This document shows positions 35,325-46,120 of a stretch of DNA of 64,000 nt, in pieces. The notes below the pieces were generated by a model. The model did no database searches and had not been told where the DNA came from. It worked only from the letters and a program-made list of their open reading frames with translations. The stretch comes from Steromphala cineraria (Eukaryota > Mollusca > Gastropoda > Trochida > Trochidae): NCBI GenBank assembly GCA_916613615.1, contig OU744725.1, forward strand, positions 14,826,584-14,890,583, written 5' to 3'. Position 1 is the stretch's first letter, and every line of letters starts with the position of its first letter. Both the position numbers and the translations under genes were made by a program.

Positions 35325-36835
35325 TGGTTGAATCCATAGGCTGGTTGAATCCATGTGCCGTTTGAATCCATGGGTTGGTTGAATCCATGGGCTGGATGAA
35401 TCCATGTGCTAGTTGAATCCATGGGCTGGATGAATCCATGTGCTAGTTGAATCCATGTGCTGGTTGAATCCATGTGCTGGTTGAATCCATGGGCTGGATG
35501 AATCCATGTGCTGGTTGAATCCATGGACTGGTTGAATCCATGTGCTAGTTGAATCCATGGACTGGTTGAATCAATGCTGGTTAATCCATGTGCTAGTTGA
35601 ATCCATGTGCCGTTTGAATCCATGTGCTGGTTGAATCCATGGGGTGGATGAATCCATGTGCTAGTTGAATCCATGTGCTGGTTGAATCCATGTGCTAGTT
35701 GAATCCATGTGCTGGTTGAATCCATGGGCTGGATGAATCCATGGACTGGTTGAATCCATGTGCTAGTTGAATCCATGGGCTGGATGAATCCATGTGCTAG
35801 TTGAATCCATGGACTGGTTGAATCCATGTGCTGGTTGAATCCATGGACTGGTTGAATCAATGCTGGTTAATCCATGTGCTAGTTGAATCCATGTGCCGTT
35901 TGAATCCATGTGCTGGTTGAATCCATGGGGTGGATGAATCCATGTGCTAGTTGAATCCATGTGCTGGTTGAATCCATGTGCTAGTTGAATCCATGTGCTG
36001 GTTGAATCCATGGGCTGGATGAATCCATGGACTGGTTGAATCAATGCTGGTTAATCCATGTGCTAGTTGAATCCATGTGCTAGTTGAATCCATGTGCTGG
36101 TTGAATCCATGGACTGGTTGAATCCATGTGCTGGTTGAATCCATGGACTGGTTGAATCAATGCTGGTTAATCCATGTGCTGGTTGAATCCATGGACTGGT
36201 TGAATCCATGTGCTGGTTGAATCCATGGACTGGTTGAATCAATGCTGGTTAATCCATGTGCTAGTTGAATCCATGTGCCGTTTGAATCCATGTGCTGGTT
36301 GAATCCATGTGCTGGTTGAATCCATGTGCTAGTTGAATCAATGTGCTGGTTGAATCCATGGACTGGTTGAATCAATGCTGGTTAATCCATGTGCTAGTTG
36401 AATCCATGTGCTAGTTGAATCCATGTGCTGGTTGAATCCATGGGCTGGATGAATCCATGGACTGGTTGAATCAATGCTGGTTAATCCATGTGCTAGTTGA
36501 ATCCATGTGCTAGTTGAATCCATGTGCTGGTTGAATCCATGGACTGGTTGAATCCATGTGCTGGTTGAATCCATGGACTGGTTGAATCAATGATGGTTAA
36601 TCCATGTGCTGGTTGAATCCATGGACTGGTTGAATCAATGCTGGTTAATCCATGTGCTGGTTGAATCCATGTGCTGGTTGAATCCATGGACTGGTTGAAT
36701 CCATGGACTGGTTGAATCAATGCTGGTTAATCCATGTGCTGGTTGAATCCATGGACTGGTTGAATCAATGCTGGTTAATCCATGTGCTAGTTGAATCCAT
36801 GTGCTGGTTGAATCCATGGACTGGTTGAATCAATC
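35325..36835. repeat. 1.5-kb minisatellite, 17-bp unit
   Basis: Roughly 88 units of 'ttgaatccatgtgctgg' with variants gggctgg, ggactgg, tgctag and tgccgt. Shortened units ('tcaatgctggttaatcca') recur in fixed contexts and mark block duplications several hundred bp long. Degenerate 'ggatgattgatt'-like repeats extend on both sides (35180-37100). The long antisense open frames are a by-product of a stop-free 17-bp unit. Confidence 0.95.
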
Positions 36836-37680
36836 CAACAGCTGGTTGTCAAATTGTAAATGAGTGGAAAGTGAATAGATGGGTGGGAGGATGGATGTAT
36901 GGATTGATAATGGTTGAGTGAATTGTTAGGAGATAATGTGGAAAAGTAATTTCTGCGATTGTTTTAAGGCAAGTTGGATTAAAAGATGAAAGGATTGTAG
37001 AATACCATTTAGATTATATTGTAAAGTTTTAAGTGAATGTGATGGATTAAATTGATATCTAGATTGATGGATGGACATACGGCTTTGTTCAACAGAGAAT
37101 GATTGAGGAATAAAAATGGTTAAAAGAATAAATTAGAGAATCACATTTGATTCAGCTATTTGCCTTTAATTTGGTAATTTGTTGAGGGAATACATTCTCA
37201 CTGATTTATCTTATATTACCTTTCTTTTAAATAAATCCTTTACTAGCTTTTCAGGATTTGAAAAGTCATTCATTTTTATTAACGATCTGTATGGATTTGA
37301 TACATTCATTGAAAGTCAAATACATTAACTAATCATTTCATATAAGAATGATTTTAATTTCTCAGAGATAAAAAATTACCAATTATGAAGAAAATTAGAA
37401 TTTGATCTGAATTGATATCCTAATTTTTATAACAATTTGCAATCAACTACAAAGAGTTCCTGTATATTCTTGTTCAAGAGTATTGGTAAAATATTGATCT
37501 TTAATTCAGTACTTCTTGAAAGATTGGCGCATAATCAGAAACACATCAATTAAAAAAACTCCTGTAAAGTCTCAATAAGACATATGTTTCAGTCAGCAAA
37601 TTTCTGCAATTTAAAATGAACATCTACAACTTGAGATTATAAATCAGACATGAAGATTTGAAACATTTTATTTGCAACAG
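36836..37680 (+). other. Intron end before the C2A exon
   Basis: AT-rich sequence with simple 'ggatggat' relics at first. It ends in the acceptor attttatttgcaacag. No other feature is seen. Confidence 0.6.
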
Positions 37681-37865
37681 GACAGTCGAGAGAGTTTATA
37701 CAGCGTGTACAGTGACGCAGGGGAGATAAACTACGGCAAGATCCCGGTGAGCGGGGAGATCCTGTTCGGTCTGGACTACAACTACAAGACCGGGGCTCTA
37801 GAGATCTACATCAAGCAGTGTAAAGACATTGCACCAGTCGACACCAAGCGCAACAAGTCAGACCC
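37681..37865 (+). CDS. SYTL: Synaptotagmin-like protein, C2A exon 1
   Basis: A 185-nt exon with acceptor tttgcaacag|gacagt and donor gaccc|gtgagt; it enters in phase 0 and leaves in phase 2. It encodes DSRESLYSVYSDAGEIN, then the first C2A strands (GEILFGLDYNYKTGALEIYI) and the first loop IAPVDTKRNKSDP. Synaptotagmin-like C2A domains begin with just such a YS..G segment and a KQCKD helix/loop. Both loop 1 aspartates that could bind calcium (VD and SDP) are present. Slp C2A domains bind acidic phospholipids at the plasma membrane and help dock Rab27 vesicles. Confidence 0.95.
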
Positions 37866-37965
37866 GTGAGTTACCTTATTGAGCCGGGCGTATTCTTGTC
37901 TGTTCCGCCATTAAGTAGATTGATATTGGTAATCTTTGGGATTGAATTAAAACAGAAGTGGTGTT

Positions 37966-38202
37966 ATTAATGCTTAAGAATATATGGATGACAACTTATT
38001 TGTTCTTTGTATGCGACGTTTCTCTGCTTGAGAACGACACAAGAATCTGTGTTGAAACGTCGCATACAATGAACAAGGAAGTTGTCAGAACGACACAAGA
38101 ATCTGTGTCGAAACGTTGCATACAATGAACAAAGAAGTTGTCATCCATATATTCCTCAGCATTATTGTCATTCCAACTTCTAAAATGCCTCTCAAAGAAG
38201 TT
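37966..38202. mobile_element. Inverted-repeat element with 12-bp flanking direct repeats, copy 1
   Basis: Left arm 'aatatatggatgacaactt...tgcgacgttt'; right arm is the complement ending 'gttgtcatccatatattcct', then an unpaired tail 'attccaacttctaaaatgcc'. The right arm with 'acgacacaagaatctgtgt' is present twice. AGAAGTGGTGTT flanks both sides exactly (37954-37965 and 38203-38214). A second copy lies at 40278-40495. The family is unknown to me. Confidence 0.75.
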
Positions 38203-38345
38203 AGAAGTGGTGTTGTTTCATTAACTTAAAAACATTTATTAAGTTTTATGTATTGATAGAATATCCATAAATGGTTAATGTAAGATCCCGGTCATCAACA
38301 ATGCTATGAATGGTTCCAGATTGCTTTGTCCGTTTAAGTATGTAA

Positions 38346-38675
<330 letters not shown>

Positions 38676-38871
38676 ATCTCATTCTCTACTGGTCAATTTA
38701 CATTACCGGGTATATCATATGTCAAGAGATTAGAGTTTTATGATAGAATTAGATCTCCGACTCCCGAATAACTTATATCATCAAATAATCAAAAGGATAT
38801 GCCTTTGTGTTATGAATCTGATAAACCAAGAATGATAATTGTTTTAAATAAAGCTTATGATTTGTTAACAG

Positions 38872-39033
38872 TATGTGATATCGAAGAGCGAGGTCGAGAA
38901 CAGGGCATTGTGGGTAACTGTCTGGCACCACGATCGATTTGGTCGCAATGATTTTCTTGGCGAGGTGATGATAGGACTTGACTGCTACAAGTTTGGTGAT
39001 TCCACGCCCATCTGGTACCCACTTCAAGAGCGG
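38872..39033 (+). CDS. SYTL: Synaptotagmin-like protein, C2A exon 3
   Basis: A 162-nt exon, phase 0 at both ends. The acceptor is atttgttaacag|tatgtg and the donor is caagagcgg|gtaact. It encodes YVISKSEVENRALWVTVWHH, then DRFGRNDFLGEVMIGLD and STPIWYPLQER. This is the C2A end with loop 3. The usual calcium triad WD.D.....D reads W-H-H-D-R-F-G-R-N-D, so the first aspartate is histidine while the other two remain. WYPLQER is the typical end of an Slp C2A domain. Confidence 0.95.
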
Positions 39034-39198
39034 GTAACTTGATTATTTGGTTTTATGAAATAAACTTAACTTTTATTGAATTAACATTGTCATATTTTGA
39101 ATCACTATCTGCAATAGTACAAATACGTGTACATTTTATGGTCGAGTCTTTCATGATTCGAACCATCGCCCTCTGAGTCTGACGAAACCACACTGACC

Positions 39199-39499
39199 TA
39201 GGGGTGCAACCACACAGGAGGGTCGCGATACGATACGTATCTAGATATTTGGGGTACGATACGATACGTATCTCGATATGTATTACACAGGATAGTGAAG
39301 TATTAAAAGAACATTTACTTTATTTGTCTATAATAATTTAATAAACACTGTTGACACTGACAGGGTAAAAAATTAAAAATTAAGAAATTTAATTCCACTG
39401 TAGGTCGTATCGTAGTGTATCGATTCAGAGGCAAAACGTATCGTGTATCGTATCGTCGGGCATATAATCGCGATGCACCGGTGTATCGTTGCACCCTTA
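39199..39499. mobile_element. hAT-like MITE, 301 bp
   Basis: Termini are TAGGGGTGCAAC at the left and GTTGCACCCTTA at the right, with one mismatch. A perfect 8-bp duplication CACTGACC lies at 39191-39198 and 39500-39507. Beside the ends are subterminal GATACGATACGTATC repeats, the kind of clustered motif that hAT transposases can bind. It has no transposase. Confidence 0.92.
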
Positions 39500-39507
39500 C
39501 ACTGACC

Positions 39508-40265
39508 CCATCAGCACTAACCAAAAAAAATATAAAATAATTGTACTATTGCAGAAAGTGTGATCCCAAATCTAACAATATTACATATGTTCATTATCTA
39601 AATTGCCTTTATATATATATCAATATATTTGAATTGAAGAGGTTTTTATTGTAGATGAAACTTTTAGCAGAAATTCTGCAAATATCATCCTAACAGCTCC
39701 AATATCAAATATACTTTGTGACTAGCGCCTTGAGTAACCACGAGTGGATGGATATGTGCGCTATATAATTATTCATATAATGATAATAAATACTATTGGT
39801 CTCTGATGCCTTAGGCAATTTATCACGGTCATAGAGTCATGTGATCATCAACAATGTTGACATTTCTTCCTTTCCCTTTTGTTTCACATACTGCTTCCAG
39901 CCAAAAGTGCATTTAAATAGATAAATGCATATTTTCCATCAATTCATGACTTGTAATAAAAATAGACTTACATTAGTGTGAAAAATCATTCAATGTGTAT
40001 CATCCTTGTGTTTATTTTGTTTTCTCTCTGCTTTGCCCCTTGATATGGAAACAAACGAGATGGTCACTCAAATAATATCCCCTATTATGTGTTCTGTCAG
40101 TCAACCATCTCACTGAAATTTCTCGACTGATCAGTGGTCCATGGGGCTTGTGTATGGTGATTGGTTCGACCTTTATTGTTTATAAATTCAAACAATCACA
40201 GTCCTTGTAAAAGATCAAATAATGCCAAATGACTTTGTGGCCACATCGCTGATTGCCTCATATGC
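39508..40265 (+). other. Intron between C2A and C2B, nothing else seen
   Basis: Simple AT-rich intron sequence between two MITEs. No RNA or coding feature is supported. Confidence 0.5.
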
Positions 40266-40277
40266 AAAGATCATCTG

Positions 40278-40495
40278 TAATGCTGAGGAATATATTGATG
40301 ACAACTTCTTTGTTCATTGTATGCGACGTTTTGCCACAGATTCTTGTGTCGTTTTCAAGCAGAGGAAGAGTAATGATGTAGGGGCATATAAATATCTGTG
40401 TCAAAATGTAGCATACAATGAACAAAGAAGTTGTCATCCATATATTCCTCAGCATAATTGTCATTCCAACTTCTAAAATGCCTCTCAAACTAGTT
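40278..40495. mobile_element. Inverted-repeat element with 12-bp flanking direct repeats, copy 2
   Basis: Same family as 37966-38202. The left arm reads 'taatgctgaggaatatat' and the right end reads 'cttctaaaatgcctctcaaa' then 'ctagtt'. The flanks are AAAGATCATCTG (40266-40277) and AAAGATCGTCTG (40496-40507), 11 of 12 identical. This copy has a single right arm. It has no coding capacity. Confidence 0.72.
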
Positions 40496-40596
40496 AAAGA
40501 TCGTCTGGATCACTAGAGCAGTTTGTATATCAGTTTAAGTCAGGTAACCATATGTCATGGACACTCCTTTAGTAATCACTGTGTGTGTTCCAACAG

Positions 40597-40817
40597 CTGG
40601 AGGCCCCTGGTTCGGCCCCAGTGAGCTACAAGGGAGACCTGGTTCTTTCGGTCAAGTACGTTCCTGCTGAGAACATTGAAAGCAAGGAGACGACTAAGAA
40701 GGGAAAGTCGAAGAAGGTCAAGGGCGCGAGTCGGGGCGAGCTGCAGGTGCTGATCAAGGAGGCGCGGAACCTCACTGCTGTCCGCTCCAACGGAGCGTCT
40801 GATCCCTTCTGTAAAGC
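40597..40817 (+). CDS. SYTL: Synaptotagmin-like protein, C2A-C2B linker and C2B exon 1
   Basis: A 221-nt exon with acceptor tgtgttccaacag|ctggag and donor tgtaaagc|gtatgt; it enters in phase 0 and leaves in phase 2. It encodes the short linker LEAPGSAPVSYKGDLVLSVK, then a lysine-rich insert (KETTKKGKSKKVKGASRGE), then the first C2B strand and loop LQVLIKEARNLTAVRSNGAS and DPFCKA. In C2B loop 1 the first calcium-ligand position is Arg (AVRSNG) instead of Asp; the SDP aspartate is kept. The basic insert lies between strands that in relatives also carry variable charged loops. Confidence 0.95.
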
Positions 40818-40844
40818 GTATGTTGATTTTTAATTCTCTTCATT

Positions 40845-41025
40845 CTGAGGACAGTTTATTCACCTAATTTCTAAATAGCAGTTATGAAATAAGGGTTATC
40901 TAATAGACTGTCACTAGGAAAGTATTAAAGGCTTCCTGAGGACAGTTTGTTCACTTACTTTCCAAAAAGCCGTTATGAAATAAGGGTTATCTAACAGACT
41001 GTCACCAGGAAAGTATTAAAGGCTT
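40845..41025. repeat. 90-bp tandem duplication close to a splice donor
   Basis: Two units share 'ctgaggacagttt', 'gttatgaaataagggttatc' and 'ggaaagtattaaaggctt', offset by 90 bp. They begin about 28 bp after the C2B exon 1 donor. Confidence 0.88.
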
Positions 41026-41367
41026 TTCATTAATATTGCCTTTCAGCCTGTCACCCCTAAGAAACCAGACACATACGTTTTAACTTTACGAACCTGTTTT
41101 CAGACCTGTAAGGGGGGTAGGGTTATCAACTGACAGTATTGTACTTTCAGACTTGCATCTTTTTCATTTTATAGCTGATGTTTAATGCCTTGAGCACTGT
41201 TGTTCCATGATCCAAATCATTGTTAAACAACATGTAACCCCGAGGGGGTACACAATGCAGAAATGGATACATAAAGATATCTTGAGATAACATCGATATT
41301 TTGTTTGTTCAAAAACATGCGCAAAATAGTCATTTAATGACTTTGAAAACAAACATCATATTTTCAG

Positions 41368-42881
41368 TCTGTAAAACTTCTCTCAGCCAATCATAACCTG
41401 CCACATCACATAGCCCTTTCTCGCCAAACTGGTCAGGCTATTGCTATTGTTTACAGTATTGAGTCAAGCGGTCACTTACTTACTTGGCGTATAATTACTA
41501 TACAAACAAAGAAAACAACTTTCCAGTATGACGGTTAGTTAGTGAGACATATAATGAAGACATTTACTAATTTTGGTTGAATCTTTTTGACTGTTGATAG
41601 CTTAATCACGGCTTCTACAGAGGGATCTAAAGTCAATTCATCAATGAGACTACATGGTATGTCATAGCCCTGTCAAAGAACTATGTTTCGCATATCTATT
41701 TTTAAAAAAGAAACGGGGTATAAGTTTATATTTATGCCGCTCCCTTACAAAATAGTGACGTAACGTAAACATGGACAGATCAGTACACATAGAATATACA
41801 GTGACAGTATTGAAACAACGATTTTCGAAAACATACAACAAAGCAATTAAATGCTAAGGTTATATCTTCATATATATGTTTTGAATTTAGTAGTTCTAAG
41901 TTTACATGTTGTGATGAGTGGCCAGATAAAATTGAAGAAAAATTAAACAAGTTTGTGAAATGTTTTAAGGAACTTATGAATAATCCTGAAGTAATTTTAT
42001 ATAATCTGAATGAAGTTTTGCTATATACACACTACGAAATATTCGGAAAGAGATTCATTGAAGCATCATGTCATGAAATTGTATTAAGTTCGCAATACAA
42101 GGATATTCAGGATATACACCTTTTGACACCATGTTTCATCATGTCTTGAGCGTTTCTCAATCAAATAAAGAAACAATGTTAGTTTACAAAGAGACAACTC
42201 ATCAGCGTAAAATAAATACCCTTCTATATCTTTGTTTGAGATAATGTTATTTTAAATTTTAAATATTTGTAAACTTCTAACGCAAACAACTGCCTGAAAT
42301 AACAAATATGTATACATATAAGTTTGAATGCACAAAGTTTAGTTTACATATCATGTGACCAAAGCCTACCTTATTGAAGTCACTGTAAACGCAAAATACT
42401 CCTCACGTGTACTGAATGTGTTCATCTCAAGACAGATGCAATGCATATGATAAATTCTAAATGTTTAATTTTTGATTGGATCTAGTTTGTCTTATTGTTG
42501 ACCAATGGATGACTAGTGCTTTGACAACTGGGCGTGTCATAGATGGGCAGACATGCTTGATCTCTAAAACAACATCCCCTAATTCTTGTAACAACATTGT
42601 CAAAGAGTGTGAAATATCCCAAGCGCGACTCCCTAGGCCTGTAATTACACAATCAGTTACGATGTGCCATAACTGTTTAATTACTACTCTGTTTTATTGC
42701 CGGACAGATGAAGCTTCTAAATCGTGCTAAAACATGTTTATTCTGTTTATTTACCACCATTGTCTGTTATATTTACATTGATTAGGCCCATTTCCGTTCT
42801 GTATATGATGTAATAATACACAATCTGTAAAACTTCTCTCAGCCAATCATAACCTGCCACATCACATCGCCCTTTCTCGCA
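41368..42881. repeat. Pair of ~57-bp direct repeats bounding an unassigned 1.4-kb intronic segment
   Basis: 'tctgtaaaacttctctcagc' followed by 'caatcataacctgccacatc' occurs at 41368 and again at 42824. Weaker similarity continues past both. The segment between them holds an unexplained open frame (41817-42149). It may be part of an unknown element; I cannot name it. Confidence 0.45.
41817..42149 (+). other. Unrecognised open frame in the C2B intron
   Basis: An open frame of about 110 codons without an obvious start. Its middle part has a protein-like composition with no low-complexity bias (DEWPDKIEEKLNKFVKCF, then LYNLNEVLLYTHYEIFGKRF). No family is recognised. It could be a decayed transposon exon, or chance in AT-rich DNA. 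It is not flanked by convincing splice sites and is not part of the SYTL frame. Confidence 0.2.
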
Positions 42882-43344
42882 TGCGCAGTAAAGGCAATAT
42901 CGTTCACCCGGTAGAATCCCTTTTCAGACTGTCAAATTGAGAAGCCTACAATTTGCGCACTTTGAAGGGCGATATCTTTGTTATTAGAGGACCGATGAAA
43001 ACGTTTTTTGGTGTTTTTTGAAGTTGACAATGTTTTCTGTACATATTTACCAATTAACATTGGAAAAATTATGAGGTTTCTTGTTGTTTAAGGACATTAG
43101 ATATAGTGCAGCAACATAGCACATAGTGTTTGACAGGATGGGTGACCCATTGAGTTATTGACCCTTGTCAGTTAAAGAATTTGATTGAATTGAATTTGAA
43201 TTTAAATTGTTAACCAAGAATGTTTTATCACATGATAAACAAAATGGAAAGAAATGAGATATATTAAGCGCTTGCTCAGTTTAAGATCACCGACTATGAC
43301 ATTAGTAAGAATCTCATTCAACCCTTGTCTTCCCTCCCCTTCAG

Positions 43345-43553
43345 CTACCTCCTGCCAGAGAAGCACAAGAGCTCTAAGCAGAAGACGCCGGTCATCAAGC
43401 GGAACTGCAACCCAACGTGGAACCACGTCTTCCTGTTTGAGGACATTGACGTCACGGAGCTGAAGGACCGCAGTCTGGAGCTGACAGTGTGGGACTATGA
43501 TAAGATCACCAGCAATGACTTCTTGGGTGGCATCAGACTCAACTTGGGTACAG
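43345..43553 (+). CDS. SYTL: Synaptotagmin-like protein, C2B exon 2
   Basis: A 209-nt exon with acceptor cctccccttcag|ctacct and donor ggtacag|gtgggt; it enters in phase 2 and leaves in phase 1. It encodes YLLPEKHKSSKQKTPVIKR, NCNPTWNHVFLFEDIDVTEL, then LELTVWDYDKITSNDFLGG and IRLNLGTG. Loop 3 has all three usual aspartates (WDYD....ND). The KHKSSKQKTPVIKR polybasic strand and NPTWNH motif are classic Slp C2B features. The donor GTGGGT is acceptable but not optimal. Confidence 0.95.
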
Positions 43554-44889
43554 GTGGGTGGACTCTGTCCTTTAGATAGAGGATATTAGATGATATTTAT
43601 TGAACATATTTATGTGGCAGTTGTTGTTTAGTGCTGTCTGAAAACATTCCAGCTGACACTGGGATCACTACACTGAGGCGGCCATTTTGTTGAATTTAGA
43701 AATTATTCTTAACTCCATAGTGCTATTGAAGAGTCCTAACTTTTACCCAAGTTGAGAGTAATTCTAGGACCTAAATGTTATTATAAATACCACTTTACTT
43801 TTCCTTTGACAATAGGCAAACAATAGCAAAACAACAAAACCTGGAATCTGGGATCAAACTTTAATACCAAAATGAAATCTTGACAAGCTCTCTCAAGTAA
43901 AAATTGGAATATTGAAAGATTATGCATTAATTATACAAAAATACCTTTTTTGTTTAAAACCTTGTGCAGGGAAAGCAACTAAGTGCATGCAGAAGAAAAA
44001 ATATATATATAACATCATGAGAAGTGAAGAAAAAACCTACCTGAGCGAGCGAGAAGCAAGCAACCAATAATAGTACTGGGAGGGAGGGAGTAAGGGAATA
44101 AATTGAAAGAGCGTAGCTTGCAGCGTTAGCGCCTGCATGGCATCAAGCTTGATAGTGAGGTGCATGTGATAAGGGAGACAATCACTCCTGCAAAGTGATA
44201 TATGCTAGCAGTGGTCAAAGGGAGACAATCATGAAACTTAATTCAATATGAATTATACCTTAAGAAAAGTCTAACACTTGAGAGTAATTCTTTGAAAGTT
44301 CTTAGAACTTAAATTTCTACTCTCAGAGTTTTTATAAATACGGTCCCTGATTATTTGTCACCTACATTTACGAAGCCTAATGTCAAAAGTGTGGTGAAGC
44401 TAGGATATTTTGTGAGGCTAGAACTTTCCTTGTGACATTACATCATCAAAGTATTGTCTCATCATTCTTGTAGGCATATGACACTAGTTTTGTTTCCAAA
44501 TAAATATTACATTGCAGTTTCTCACACATATATGTAATGATAACCGTTTGATAAGCTTGTTAGTTGTTGACTTGTGGGTTCAAATGTCATTAGACATCAA
44601 TGATTACTTGTTGAAACACTATTATATCAATATATATATATATTGTTTCAAAGTGATGGCCATCCAAGCAATCATACATATAGACATGGGTCTGGAGAAA
44701 ATGTTTATTTACATGTAATGTCCATTGGACTTACATGGCCGCCCTCCCCCCTCAGGTTTCTACGCCTATGCATTTTATAATTTATATTCAACATATGACA
44801 CTGACACAGATATTTGGGGAACATTGAATGTAAGTGAATTCAACAAAAAGAAATACAGATCTCTTATGATTTAATCTGTTTCTCCCCAG
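43554..44889 (+). other. Last intron
   Basis: Phase-1 intron. I see no complete element. Two loosely similar segments ('ttgagagtaattcta..ggacctaaat' near 43755 and 'cttgagagtaattctttg' near 44278) suggest a decayed inverted or duplicated repeat. Confidence 0.45.
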
Positions 44890-45038
44890 GTGTGGCGGGA
44901 GGACGCAACGCGGAGTGGATGGACGGACGAGGGGAGGAGATTGCACTATGGCAGTCGGTGATGGACAGACCCAACTGCTGGAACGACGCAACCATCGGAC
45001 TACGAGCTTCCATGGGCAAAAGTGAAATACGCAAATAA
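44890..45038 (+). CDS. SYTL: Synaptotagmin-like protein, C2B exon 3 and stop
   Basis: Terminal coding exon with acceptor tgtttctccccag|gtgtgg; the stop TAA is at 45036-45038. It encodes GVAGGRNAEWMDGRGEEIAL, WQSVMDRPNCWNDATIGLRA and SMGKSEIRK. The LWQ.V...PN.W....IGLR block is the conserved C-terminal end of Slp C2B domains, where synaptotagmins carry a comparable W..ML..P...W segment. The protein ends soon after with a short basic tail, as in the family. Confidence 0.94.
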
Positions 45039-45563
45039 CAAAATATGCAATTGTGTTGGTTTTGAAAAACAAGTGATGCAGATTGAGTATTGTCGTGGCA
45101 ATGACACTTAACCTTATAAAAAATCTAAAAACAGGAGTGGAAAAGAAAAGAAAACATGTGCAAATGATAAAACAGAAATTTGAATAATGGCGGCATGCAT
45201 TTAACTGTCTCCGACATCATTATGACATTTGAATTTTATCCTCAAAAACAGTGGAGCTCTCCTTTCAAGATGGATAAAGAAACTTTTCTGTGCAGATGTA
45301 ACAAGGAGAGCTCTCTATTGTAATGTATTTCTTTCAAACAGGTTTTTGTACAATGGCAGCAATGCAGAGGAAAGTAACAATCTTTGACAGAAGTTATACT
45401 AGAACCAATAACATTCCTCCTTAGGAAAGAAGAGGAAAATGTCAAAATATGAATAGAAGCCAAGATAATGTTGTTTTAAGTTCCATAATCTTTTAGAAAA
45501 GCTTGATCATTATTTACGCATGTATCCTCTGTCCCAATATCACACAGCTGTCTGAAAGATAAT

Positions 45564-45569
45564 AATAAA
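45564..45569 (+). promoter_or_regulatory. Possible poly(A) signal AATAAA
   Basis: First canonical AATAAA after the SYTL stop, about 525 bp downstream. AT-rich DNA yields such hexamers by chance, and further downstream sites could be used instead. Confidence 0.3.
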
Positions 45570-45761
45570 CTGTCTAAACTCATCGTAGCTTAAGTTCCAT
45601 AAACTATTAAGGAAAAAAAATTTCTAAACTTTTAACAATCTAAACCTTCATATATATAAACACATGCGTAGCAGTGATACAAACTTCAGAAAATGTGTTG
45701 AGGAACAGAATGACAATATGGTTTATAAAGAAAAGGTGTTTAGAACATGTCATGATGTACA

Positions 45762-46112
45762 CAGTGTATGAAATAATTTTTCAAGATCACCGGGCTAGAA
45801 AGTTTACAAAGTTACTAGCCCAAAGGAAAAATTACTAGCCCAATTAAGTAAAGTTAAAAATGTTTTCTGACAATCATTGTTTTAAAATCAAAGACATATC
45901 TGCTCAAGATGTCTTGGCATGTGATGGGGGTGATCGGAAACTGATACAAAATAGTAACTGAATTAATTACAAAATTGAATGAAAAGAAGTCATACTATTT
46001 TGTATATACCAATCCACACTAGTCAACCGGGCTACCATTACATTTTTTCTACTAGCCCAGGCTAATTTCAACTAGCATCGGGCTACCGGGCTAGTGGTTA
46101 TTTCGGACACTG
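45762..46112. mobile_element. hAT-like MITE, 351 bp, in the 3' flank/UTR of SYTL
   Basis: Ends are CAGTGTATGAAATAA at the left and TTATTTCGGACACTG at the right. A perfect 8-bp duplication GATGTACA lies at 45754-45761 and 46113-46120. Subterminal repeats 'ctagccc' and 'gggctag' occur in both orientations near both ends. It could sit in the 3' UTR, depending on where the transcript ends. Confidence 0.92.
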
Positions 46113-46120
46113 GATGTACA

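Noticed and set aside
35257..36817. Long antisense open frames with HGFNQHMDST-type repeats as a structural protein gene
   Set aside because: They follow from a stop-free 17-bp unit read in all phases. No start context, splice sites or non-repetitive coding part is visible.
37954..38214. Flanking AGAAGTGGTGTT as chance similarity
   Set aside because: The chance explanation was set aside because the second copy shows an analogous 12-bp pair (11/12) at its own boundaries.
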